This document shows positions 1-5,558 of a stretch of DNA of 5,558 nt, in pieces. The position numbers were made by a program, and so were the translations under genes. Each line of letters starts with the position of its first letter. Position 1 is the first letter of the stretch. The notes beneath the pieces were generated by a model, which saw only the letters and a list, made by a program, of their open reading frames with translations, was not told the origin of the DNA and searched no databases. This stretch comes from an uncultured beta proteobacterium (GTDB lineage: Bacteria; Pseudomonadota; Gammaproteobacteria; Burkholderiales; Burkholderiaceae): the NCBI GenBank assembly GCA_903843315.1, contig CAIMPQ010000071.1:1-5558 (forward strand), in the 5' to 3' direction.

Positions 1-1
1 C

Positions 2-1228
2 TTTGCATTGACTGACAAGCAAGGTAAATTATGTAATCGCTTTCTGATTGTGTCTAATATTGAAACTCATAATCCGAATGCCATCATTTCAGGGAATGAA
101 CGCGTTGTTCGACCCCGTCTTTCAGATGCTCGCTTCTTCTTTCGGCAAGATCAAAAACGTTCACTAGCTTCGCGTGTTGCTGATCTGGGCAAAGTGGTTT
201 ATCACAATCAACTAGGAAACCAATTAGATCGAACTAAACGTGTTCAAGGGATTGCTACTGAGATTGCTAAAAAACTGAACGCAGACGAAAAACTTGCCAA
301 TCGCGCAGCCGAAATTGCCAAGACGGACTTGTTAACCGATATGGTTGGCGAGTTCCCAGAACTGCAAGGCATCATGGGTCGCTACTACGCTATACATGAT
401 GGCGAGAATGTAGAAGTTGCAGCAGCCTGCAGTGAACACTACATGCCACGCTTTGCTGGCGACTCTTTGCCGCAAACCCAGATTGGTACTATTTTGGCCA
501 TTGCTGATAAACTCGAAACCATAGTTGGTATTTGGGGAGTAGGACTTGCGCCAACTGGCGATAAAGACCCATATGCACTAAGACGTCATGCTCTTGGCGT
601 CTGCCGTTTACTTTTGGAAAAAAATCTTTCGTTGAGCTTGCCAGAGTTAATTGCATTGGCTCGCGCGCAGTTCCCGCAAAAAGAAGTTCAGGAAAAAGCA
701 AGGGCTGCAGATATCTATGAGTTCATTATTGATCGCATGCGCGCCTACTTGCGAGACCAATCTGTAGCGGGCAACCCATTTACTAGCGCGGAAATTGATG
801 CAGTTCTCAGCCAAGAACCCGCGCAGATTAACGACATCATTGAGCGCTTAACAGCCGTACGTGAATTTAATGCATTGGCCGAGGCTGCACAATTAGCTGC
901 TGCAAATAAACGGATTAGCAATATTCTAAAGAAAACTACAACAGCTATTCCAGCTGCATGCTCTAAAAAGTTATTACAAATACCGGCTGAAGCCACATTA
1001 CATCAAGCTTTAGAGGCTATCACTCCCGCATTAACTATTGCTTATGAAAAGCGTCAATTTGTTGAGCTCTTAAAAACACTAGTTGCCTTAAGCGCACCAA
1101 TTGATCAGTTCTTTGCGGATGTCATGGTGATGGACCCCAATCTAGAGCTTCGCGATAACCGCTTAGCCCTCCTGCAACAACTTCACCAGAAAATGAATCT
1201 CGTTGCCGATCTCGGCAAATTAGCATGA
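2..1228 (+). CDS. glyS: Glycyl-tRNA synthetase beta subunit, C-terminal part (5' end outside window)
   Basis: Encodes the C-terminal 408 residues of the beta subunit of the bacterial alpha2-beta2 glycyl-tRNA synthetase, which charges tRNA-Gly with glycine in the cytoplasm. The alpha subunit (GlyQ) carries the aminoacylation core, and beta mainly contributes tRNA binding. The frame is open to the left edge. The first visible TTG (8) is an internal codon, because matching family sequence already begins there; full-length proteins are about 690-720 residues. Recognisable blocks are IISGNERVVRPRLSDA followed by the FFF segment (near residues 29-47), an HD dipeptide in YAIHDGE (residues 132-133, in the region annotated as HD-like), MPRFAGD, GDKDPYALRR (near 186-195), AAANKRISNILKK, and VMVMD near the C-terminus. 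The C-terminal third corresponds to the DALR-like anticodon-binding region. It ends in an ATGA overlap with gmhB, so the two are probably cotranscribed and translationally coupled. glyQ is expected just upstream, outside the window. Confidence 0.97.
   Translation, partial: FALTDKQGKLCNRFLIVSNIETHNPNAIISGNERVVRPRLSDARFFFRQDQKRSLASRVADLGKVVYHNQLGNQLDRTKRVQGIATEIAKKLNADEKLANRAAEIAKTDLLTDMVGEFPELQGIMGRYYAIHDGENVEVAAACSEHYMPRFAGDSLPQTQIGTILAIADKLETIVGIWGVGLAPTGDKDPYALRRHALGVCRLLLEKNLSLSLPELIALARAQFPQKEVQEKARAADIYEFIIDRMRAYLRDQSVAGNPFTSAEIDAVLSQEPAQINDIIERLTAVREFNALAEAAQLAAANKRISNILKKTTTAIPAACSKKLLQIPAEATLHQALEAITPALTIAYEKRQFVELLKTLVALSAPIDQFFADVMVMDPNLELRDNRLALLQQLHQKMNLVADLGKLA
1203..1218 (+). 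repeat. Short perfect inverted repeat just before the gmhB start
   Basis: TTGCCGA and TCGGCAA are perfect inverted copies separated by two bases. In the mRNA they could form a hairpin of about 6 base pairs with a 4-base loop. It ends 6 bases before the gmhB ATG (1225), in the last codons of glyS (Val-Ala-Asp-Leu-Gly-Lys). No run of T follows it, so it is not an intrinsic terminator. No good Shine-Dalgarno sequence lies between it and the ATG. It could affect initiation of gmhB through coupling to glyS translation, or it may simply be a by-product of codon choice. Confidence 0.3.
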
Positions 1229-1797
1229 GCAACAGCTCTTCCAAGTTAATCATTCTTGATCGCGATGGCGTGATCAATGAAGATCGCGATGACTACGTGA
1301 AATCCGTAGATGAGTGGGTTCCACTCCCTGGCAGTCTTGAAGCGATTGCCCTTTTAAACCAGTCTGGCTATCAAATTGCAATTGCTACCAATCAATCTGG
1401 CATATCTAGAGGCTACTTCACCATCAATGATTTGCAAGCAATGCATAGCAAAATGGAGCAGTTACTCAAACCATTAGGGGGACATATTGACAGCATCTTC
1501 TTTTGTCCGCATATGGACTCGCATGGCTGTGACTGCCGTAAGCCTGCTCCAGGACTGATGAAAGAAATTGCCTTACGTTATAAAAAGACTGACAACGCCC
1601 AGCCACTTTTGGGTGTGCCCATTGTTGGTGATTCCTTGCGTGATCTTCAGGCTGGAACCGTGCTCGGCGCCTCACCCCATCTGGTACTCACCGGCAAGGG
1701 TCAGAACACGCTAGCAAAAGGCAACTTGCCAGAAGGCACCCAAATTCACGCTGATCTCATGGCTTTTACAAATAGCTTATTAGAAAATAAGGTTTAG
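1225..1797 (+). CDS. gmhB: D-glycero-D-manno-heptose 1,7-bisphosphate 7-phosphatase
   Basis: A 190-residue cytoplasmic phosphatase of the HAD superfamily that removes the C7 phosphate from heptose 1,7-bisphosphate, a step towards the ADP-heptose used to build the LPS inner core. All the expected motifs are visible: the nucleophile/acid pair D12 and D14 in LDRDGVIN, motif II TNQSG (55-59) followed by SRGYF, the motif III lysine K106 in CRKPAPG, and the metal-binding motif GDSLRD (135-140). The GmhB-type zinc site is present as C94, H96, C102 and C104. The length matches E. coli GmhB (191 residues). Histidinol-phosphate phosphatases share this subfamily, but placement between glyS and plsC, away from his genes, favours GmhB. 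The ATG lies inside the glyS stop (ATGA), which fixes the start and suggests coupling. Whether the alpha or beta anomer is the substrate cannot be read from the sequence. Confidence 0.93.
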   Translation: MSNSSSKLIILDRDGVINEDRDDYVKSVDEWVPLPGSLEAIALLNQSGYQIAIATNQSGISRGYFTINDLQAMHSKMEQLLKPLGGHIDSIFFCPHMDSHGCDCRKPAPGLMKEIALRYKKTDNAQPLLGVPIVGDSLRDLQAGTVLGASPHLVLTGKGQNTLAKGNLPEGTQIHADLMAFTNSLLENKV

Positions 1798-1804
1798 AAA
1801 GTCT

Positions 1805-2551
1805 ATGATCTTTATCCGCTCAACACTATTTACCCTATTTTTACTGGTCTTCACACCTATTTGGTCAGTGTTGTGCATGTTGGCGTTTCCTTTTCTGAGC
1901 CCTGAAAATCGCTACCGCTTTATCGGCTTTTGGAACAAAGTCGTTATTTGGTTAGCTTGGCATCTGTGTGGTATTCATTATGAAATTCGTGGGATGGAGA
2001 ATATGATCGCCGTTCTTGACCAGCCAGTCATCATCTTAAGCAAGCATCAATCTGCTTATGAAACAATTGCCTATATTGCTTTACTGCCTAAGCAGCTATG
2101 CTTTGTCTTTAAGCGTGAATTACTTTGGATTCCATTCTTTGGGTGGGCTTTGGCATTACTCAAAATGATTCATATCAACCGCGCCAATAAACAAACGTCC
2201 GCACTATCGGTTGCAAGCCAAGGTCGCAAACGCTTAAGTGATGGTAAGTGGATTATGTTATTTCCTGAAGGCACTAGAACTCCCAGAGGTTCTACCAAGC
2301 CTTACCGTAAAGGTGGAGCTCGCCTAGCTAGCGCTACAGGTGCATTAGTGATTCCTATTGCGCACAACGCGGGTAATTTTTGGCCTAAGAATAGTTTCTT
2401 GAAGCAGCCGGGCACAGTGATCTTTTCGATTGGGCCCGCTATTTCTTCTACCGGCAAGTCTGGTGAAGCGCTTCAGCAAGAAGTGGAAGGCTGGATCGAA
2501 TCTGAAATGCGGGTGATAGATCCTGGGGCCTATTCATCTAAATCAAATTAA
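1805..2551 (+). CDS. plsC: 1-acyl-sn-glycerol-3-phosphate acyltransferase (PlsC/LPLAT family)
   Basis: A 248-residue membrane-associated acyltransferase, predicted to transfer an acyl chain to position 2 of lysophosphatidic acid to make phosphatidic acid. Residues about 7-31 are strongly hydrophobic (TLFTLFLLVF onward) and would anchor the protein in the inner membrane. Family blocks appear in order: motif I KHQSAYE (80-86), motif II HINRANK (123-129), motif III FPEGTRTPRG (153-162), and motif IV VIPIAHNAG (182-190). Motif I reads HX4E (H81, E86) rather than the textbook HX4D; I recall HQSAWE-like variants in betaproteobacterial homologues, so activity is still likely. The start is 7 bases after the gmhB stop, with only a weak ribosome-binding site (GAAAG or a more distant AAGG). 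The TAA stop overlaps the rsmA stop on the other strand. Acyl specificity is unknown; a lysophospholipid acyltransferase with another acceptor is the main alternative. Confidence 0.9.
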   Translation: MIFIRSTLFTLFLLVFTPIWSVLCMLAFPFLSPENRYRFIGFWNKVVIWLAWHLCGIHYEIRGMENMIAVLDQPVIILSKHQSAYETIAYIALLPKQLCFVFKRELLWIPFFGWALALLKMIHINRANKQTSALSVASQGRKRLSDGKWIMLFPEGTRTPRGSTKPYRKGGARLASATGALVIPIAHNAGNFWPKNSFLKQPGTVIFSIGPAISSTGKSGEALQQEVEGWIESEMRVIDPGAYSSKSN

Positions 2552-3324
2552 GAGGCTAAAACTTTAGCCCACTCAATGTAGCGTTCTACTGAGATATCTT
2601 GCGCTCTTGCTTTTAATTCGTTCTCAGTTAGTTTTAACCTTTCTGAAAACGCCTGTAAATTGGTCCGCAACATTTTTCTTCTTTGGGAGAAGGCGGCTGC
2701 GACCACTTTTTCTAGAGATCTCCACTGTGTATCACTTAAATTAAAATCTTGACGTGGAATCATGCGCACTACCGCAGAGTTCACCTTGGGCTTAGGATCA
2801 AAGGCTTCTGGGGGCACCTCAAGGACAAGCTCCATATCGTAACGGGCTTGGAGCATCACCGAAAGCCTACTGAAGTCAGAGCTACCTGCTTTCGCGACTA
2901 TTCGCTCCACTACTTCTGCCTGCAACATAAATACTTGCTCGTCGATCAATTTTGCTGCAGCAACCAGATGAAACAATAATGGGGAAGAAATGTTGTAAGG
3001 TAAATTACCTACAACCTTACAGAAACCCTTTTTATCAGCTTGATTTTGAGCCCACTCTAAGAAATCAAATTGAAGTGCATCGCCCTCAATGACTGTTAAG
3101 CCAGGAAGATTTTGCTGATGCCAATAAGCGACCAAGTCACGATCAATTTCTAAAAGATCGAGATGGTCGAGATTTCTTAATAAGGGTCTAGTTAAAGCTC
3201 CGAGGCCAGGACCAATCTCAATCACCTGCATATCCGCGCTTGGATTAATTAATGAGACGATAGAGTAAATAATTCCTTCATCTTGCAAGAAATTCTGGCC
3301 AAATCGTTTGCGTGCGCGATGCAT
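2548..3324 (-). CDS. rsmA: 16S rRNA (adenine1518-N6/adenine1519-N6)-dimethyltransferase
   Basis: RsmA/KsgA uses S-adenosylmethionine to dimethylate two adjacent adenines in the 3'-terminal helix of 16S rRNA, late in 30S assembly; its loss typically gives kasugamycin resistance. The 258-residue protein starts with the family signature ARKRFGQNFL (4-13). It then shows SAM motif I EIGPGLGALT (36-45), motif II EID (59-61), the acidic GDAL (81-84), and the catalytic NLPYNIS (107-113), as expected of an N6-adenine methyltransferase. The C-terminal rRNA-binding domain includes FDPKPKVNSAVVR (175-187) and FSQRRKMLRTNL (212-223). The length is close to the usual 265-275 residues. It starts 3 bases after the pdxA stop, so it is probably translated from the surA-pdxA-rsmA transcript. 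The stop overlaps that of the converging plsC gene. No motif residue is missing. Confidence 0.97.
   Translation of the reverse strand: MHRARKRFGQNFLQDEGIIYSIVSLINPSADMQVIEIGPGLGALTRPLLRNLDHLDLLEIDRDLVAYWHQQNLPGLTVIEGDALQFDFLEWAQNQADKKGFCKVVGNLPYNISSPLLFHLVAAAKLIDEQVFMLQAEVVERIVAKAGSSDFSRLSVMLQARYDMELVLEVPPEAFDPKPKVNSAVVRMIPRQDFNLSDTQWRSLEKVVAAAFSQRRKMLRTNLQAFSERLKLTENELKARAQDISVERYIEWAKVLAS
2554..2569 (-). terminator. Possible weak intrinsic terminator at the end of rsmA
   Basis: On the minus strand GGCTAAA, two bases, TTTAGCC form a perfect inverted repeat within the last rsmA codons. It is followed by the T-rich but interrupted stretch TCTTAATTTGATTT, which includes the rsmA stop. This could be an intrinsic terminator for the surA-pdxA-rsmA unit. 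The stem is short (6-7 pairs, rich in A-T) and the T-tract is broken, so the call is tentative. On the plus strand nothing T-rich follows the hairpin, so it is unlikely to end the plsC transcript. Confidence 0.3.
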
Positions 3325-3327
3325 TCT

Positions 3328-4344
3328 TCAGCTTAGCTTTCTTTGGCTAATTACTAGCTGATAAGCTAAACGAATGGCCTCAAGCATGCTGCCAGAGTCT
3401 GCAATGCCTTTACCGGCAATATTTAAAGCAGTTCCATGATCCACTGAAGTTCGAATAATCGGCAGCCCCAGAGTGACATTCACCCCGCCGCCAAAAGTAA
3501 CAATTTTGAATGGCGCCAATCCTTGGTCGTGATACATCGCAATAAATGCGTCGACCTGTTCGAGCGCAGCAGCATCAAACATCGTATCCCCCGGGTAAGG
3601 TCCTGACACTTCTATACCCAGTTTTTTAGCAGACTCAATCGCAGGCAAAATTACTTCTATTTCTTCATGTCCTAAATAGCCAGACTCTCCTGCGTGAGGG
3701 TTTAATCCTGCTACCCGAATCACGGGCTGAGCAATACCAAACTTTTTTCTTAAGTCCTGATCAACAATTTGAATTGTCTCCAACACGAGGTCGTAGCTAA
3801 TTGCTGAGGGAATATCTTTTAATGGCAAATGGGTAGTCACTAGCGCAACTCGTAAATCTTTAGGCGCTTTGATCCCCAAGAAACCCAGAGGCAACGGGGC
3901 ACATAACATCATGACAACATGCTCTGCATTGCAGCGATGCGCTAGATACTCTGTATGTCCTGTAAAAGGAATGCCAGTAGCATTAATCACACTCTTTTGG
4001 ACTGGTGCCGTAATCATGGCATCAAATCGACCCCGCAAACAGTCATCACTTGCTTGATTTAAAAGATGTAAAACATACTGAGCATTGGCAGGATTTAGAA
4101 TGCCTGGCACGACAGTGGCAGCCAATGGGCTTGATTCAATTTTAATACGCTCATGCCCATTTGCAACTTTGTCTTCAGGGAATGTGAATAGACTGATATC
4201 ACCCAGTAAAGTAATCTCAACATCAGATTGTTCGCCAACAAAATGCAAAGCAGCAGCTAAGGAAACTTCAGGCCCTACACCAGCTGGTTCACCAGTTGTA
4301 ATTCCTAATTTAACGAGGGGCGCTGGTTGCTGCATCATCCACAT
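3328..4344 (-). CDS. pdxA: 4-hydroxythreonine-4-phosphate dehydrogenase
   Basis: PdxA oxidises 4-phosphohydroxy-L-threonine with NAD(P)+; the product, after decarboxylation, is condensed by PdxJ with deoxyxylulose 5-phosphate to make pyridoxine 5'-phosphate (DXP-dependent vitamin B6 pathway). The 338-residue frame shows TTGEPAGVGPE (16-26), ITAPVQK (111-117), FTGHTEYLA (127-135), TTHLPL (170-175), LNPHAGE (214-220), GPYPGDTMF (248-256), MYHDQGL (270-276) and RTSVDHGTA near the C-terminus. The three metal-binding histidines of the family correspond to H172, H217 and H272, spaced as in E. coli PdxA (H166, H211, H266). Three in-frame ATGs compete for the start (4344, 4338, 4335) and none has a strong Shine-Dalgarno; the most upstream is given here. 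All three lie inside the 3' end of surA, giving an overlap of 26-35 bases and probable translational coupling. rsmA follows after 3 bases. Confidence 0.96.
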   Translation of the reverse strand: MWMMQQPAPLVKLGITTGEPAGVGPEVSLAAALHFVGEQSDVEITLLGDISLFTFPEDKVANGHERIKIESSPLAATVVPGILNPANAQYVLHLLNQASDDCLRGRFDAMITAPVQKSVINATGIPFTGHTEYLAHRCNAEHVVMMLCAPLPLGFLGIKAPKDLRVALVTTHLPLKDIPSAISYDLVLETIQIVDQDLRKKFGIAQPVIRVAGLNPHAGESGYLGHEEIEVILPAIESAKKLGIEVSGPYPGDTMFDAAALEQVDAFIAMYHDQGLAPFKIVTFGGGVNVTLGLPIIRTSVDHGTALNIAGKGIADSGSMLEAIRLAYQLVISQRKLS

Positions 4345-5558
4345 TCAGAATTTTTACTGTTGCGGTATCGCGTAATTCACGAATCCAGTCCTGATAGGCT
4401 TGCTCAAACTTTCTTTCACGAATCGCCGCACGCGCAAGCTGGCGTTGTTTTTCAACAGTAAATTGCCCCTCACGACGCTCCAATACCTGAATTAAATGCC
4501 AACCAAACTCAGTCTTCACTGGATTACTAATCTCACCAATCTGCAGTCGGTTCATTGCCAATTCAAATTCAGGCACTAAATCCCCAGGACCCATCCAACC
4601 TAAGCTACCGCCATTGGGAGCAGAGCCATCCTCAGAATATTTTTTCGCAAGCTCTCCAAAATCAGAGGTCTTTGCGCGAACCTGATCCCTATACCCTTGT
4701 AGACGTCGCTCAGCATCTTGATCACTTAAGCCAGCACGACTGCGTAACAAAATATGGCGAGCCATAGTTTGGGTTATTGGGATATTTTGAGGATTGCTTG
4801 GCGCGGACTCTTGTGGAGCGGCCTGAGTTGGTGCACCAGCAGCAATAGCGCGACGGTCCAGCACCTTCAGGACATGGTAGCCCGCAGGACTTTTCACAAC
4901 GCTATTTGCAACTTGACCGCTTCCAGTATTTCTAATAGCCTCATAAAACAATTGTGGCAATCTATCCGGAGTACGATAGCCTAATTCCTGAAATTTAATT
5001 TTTGGATTATCTTTTGCTGCCATTGCTCCCAATTGCATGAAGTCTACATCACCCCTTGCTTCACGCAATAAGACATCCGCTTTCTTTTTTGCTTCTGCTT
5101 GAGCGCCTGCGCCTGCATCCAATGGTATAAAAATCTGTGCAACATCAATTTCTTCTGGGCCACCATTAGCAGCCTGGGTTGAACTTTGTGCTGTTGCACT
5201 AGATATAGCACGAGTTCGATCAGTAATATAGTTATCTATTTCCGCATCAGAAATTTTGAGTTTAGCTTCAACTTCGCGCTCTCTATAACGTGAAATTATA
5301 ATATCATCACGCAACATTTCTTTGTAGCGTTCAAAAGAAGATCCGGAGTCAATTACTTTTGTCTTAAATTCTGCATAAGTTAATTTATTCTTAGCTGCGA
5401 TATCGCCAATAATTTTTTCTAATTCTTTGTTAGTAATAACAATACCCTCTTGACCAGCATTCTGTATCTGAATCTTTTCAACAATAAGTCTCTCTAAAAT
5501 CGCTTTACGTAATTCTGGTCCTTCTGATATTTTTGCCCCTTGCTTTTTAAGGGCAGCA
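4310..5558 (-). CDS. surA: Periplasmic chaperone / peptidyl-prolyl isomerase SurA (N-terminus outside window)
   Basis: SurA escorts unfolded outer-membrane proteins, including the LPS transporter LptD, through the periplasm to the BAM complex. The frame is open to the right edge (416 residues visible), so the ATG at 5317 is internal. The signal peptide and extreme N-terminus are not seen. Upstream of that ATG the frame encodes the SurA N-terminal chaperone region, with LERLIVEKIQIQ and later FERYKEMLRDDIIISRYR, like E. coli SurA. Parvulin domain I spans visible residues about 138-236 and ends in AGYHVLKVLDRR. Domain II spans about 265-361, with ARHILL (H268), YSEDGSAPNGGSLGW (D310), F331, F351 and GWHLIQVLE (H354), and looks catalytically intact. 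A charged helix (about 368-398) and KILN follow. Domain I lacks the usual His and acidic residues and may be non-catalytic. Two low-complexity linkers rich in Ala, Ser, Pro and Gln flank domain I. Position before pdxA and rsmA matches the conserved lptD-surA-pdxA-rsmA cluster. Confidence 0.96.
   Translation of the reverse strand, partial: AALKKQGAKISEGPELRKAILERLIVEKIQIQNAGQEGIVITNKELEKIIGDIAAKNKLTYAEFKTKVIDSGSSFERYKEMLRDDIIISRYREREVEAKLKISDAEIDNYITDRTRAISSATAQSSTQAANGGPEEIDVAQIFIPLDAGAGAQAEAKKKADVLLREARGDVDFMQLGAMAAKDNPKIKFQELGYRTPDRLPQLFYEAIRNTGSGQVANSVVKSPAGYHVLKVLDRRAIAAGAPTQAAPQESAPSNPQNIPITQTMARHILLRSRAGLSDQDAERRLQGYRDQVRAKTSDFGELAKKYSEDGSAPNGGSLGWMGPGDLVPEFELAMNRLQIGEISNPVKTEFGWHLIQVLERREGQFTVEKQRQLARAAIRERKFEQAYQDWIRELRDTATVKILNVDDAATSAPR

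Noticed and set aside
8..10. TTG as a possible start of the first gene
   Set aside because: The frame is open to the window edge and the sequence at this point aligns with the middle of GlyS, so the gene simply begins outside the window.
489..996. Open frames on the minus strand opposite glyS (489-701, 745-996)
   Set aside because: They lie wholly antisense to a well-conserved gene, have no recognisable domain, and look like chance frames.
1466..1675. Minus-strand open frame opposite gmhB
   Set aside because: It is antisense to the zinc-site and motif III-IV part of gmhB; the translation has no family resemblance.
2749..2979. Plus-strand open frame opposite rsmA
   Set aside because: It is a shadow of the conserved methyltransferase with no recognisable protein features.
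3333..3369. Inverted repeat TTAGCTT / AAGCTAA near the pdxA-rsmA junction
   Set aside because: It is a 7-bp A-T-rich stem with a 23-base loop inside pdxA codons; this is weak and expected by chance, although it sits just upstream of the rsmA start.
3869..4984. Plus-strand open frames opposite pdxA and surA (3869-4057, 4085-4375, 4555-4767, 4754-4984)
   Set aside because: All are antisense to strongly supported genes and none resembles a known protein or shows a convincing ribosome-binding site.
5315..5317. ATG as the start of SurA
   Set aside because: The same frame stays open for 80 more codons to the right edge, and those codons encode recognisable SurA N-terminal sequence, so this Met is internal.
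1..5558. Search for mobile elements, CRISPR arrays, tRNA/rRNA genes, riboswitches or a new defence or biosynthetic system
   Set aside because: Every part of the window is accounted for by six conserved housekeeping genes in familiar order; no direct-repeat arrays, terminal inverted repeats, integrase or transposase fragments, or unexplained long stretches were seen.

Overview
The window is ordinary chromosomal housekeeping DNA from a bacterium, most likely a betaproteobacterium of the Burkholderiaceae. The moderate-to-low GC, the extremely tight packing and the flavour of the proteins suggest a Polynucleobacter-like freshwater organism. That genus-level call is an inference from recalled protein sequences and gene order, not from a database search. 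Six protein-coding genes fill the window. Only about 10 bases (1798-1804 and 3325-3327) lie outside a coding frame, so there is no gene-free stretch to describe.

Left half, plus strand: the 3' two-thirds or so of glyS (glycyl-tRNA synthetase beta subunit, 5' end outside the window), then gmhB (heptose bisphosphate phosphatase for LPS inner-core precursor synthesis), joined to glyS by an ATGA stop/start overlap. After 7 bases comes a PlsC-type 1-acylglycerol-3-phosphate acyltransferase gene for phospholipid synthesis. These three look like one transcription unit.

Right half, minus strand, read from right to left: surA (periplasmic chaperone/peptidyl-prolyl isomerase, N-terminus outside the window), pdxA (vitamin B6 synthesis) and rsmA/ksgA (16S rRNA dimethyladenosine transferase). 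The order surA-pdxA-rsmA is the classic proteobacterial cluster, normally preceded by lptD, which would lie beyond the right edge. surA and pdxA overlap by up to 35 bases, and pdxA and rsmA are 3 bases apart.

The two units converge at 2548-2551, where the plsC and rsmA stop codons overlap within a single TTAA. Envelope-biogenesis genes (gmhB, plsC, surA) are interleaved with translation genes (glyS, rsmA) and one cofactor gene (pdxA). I found no mobile element, CRISPR array, RNA gene, riboswitch or clear promoter, and no evidence of an undescribed system. The second-look items are small: the shared stop site with a possible terminator inside rsmA, an inverted repeat at the glyS/gmhB junction, an HX4E acyltransferase motif, a probably degenerate first SurA isomerase domain with low-complexity linkers, and an ambiguous pdxA start.
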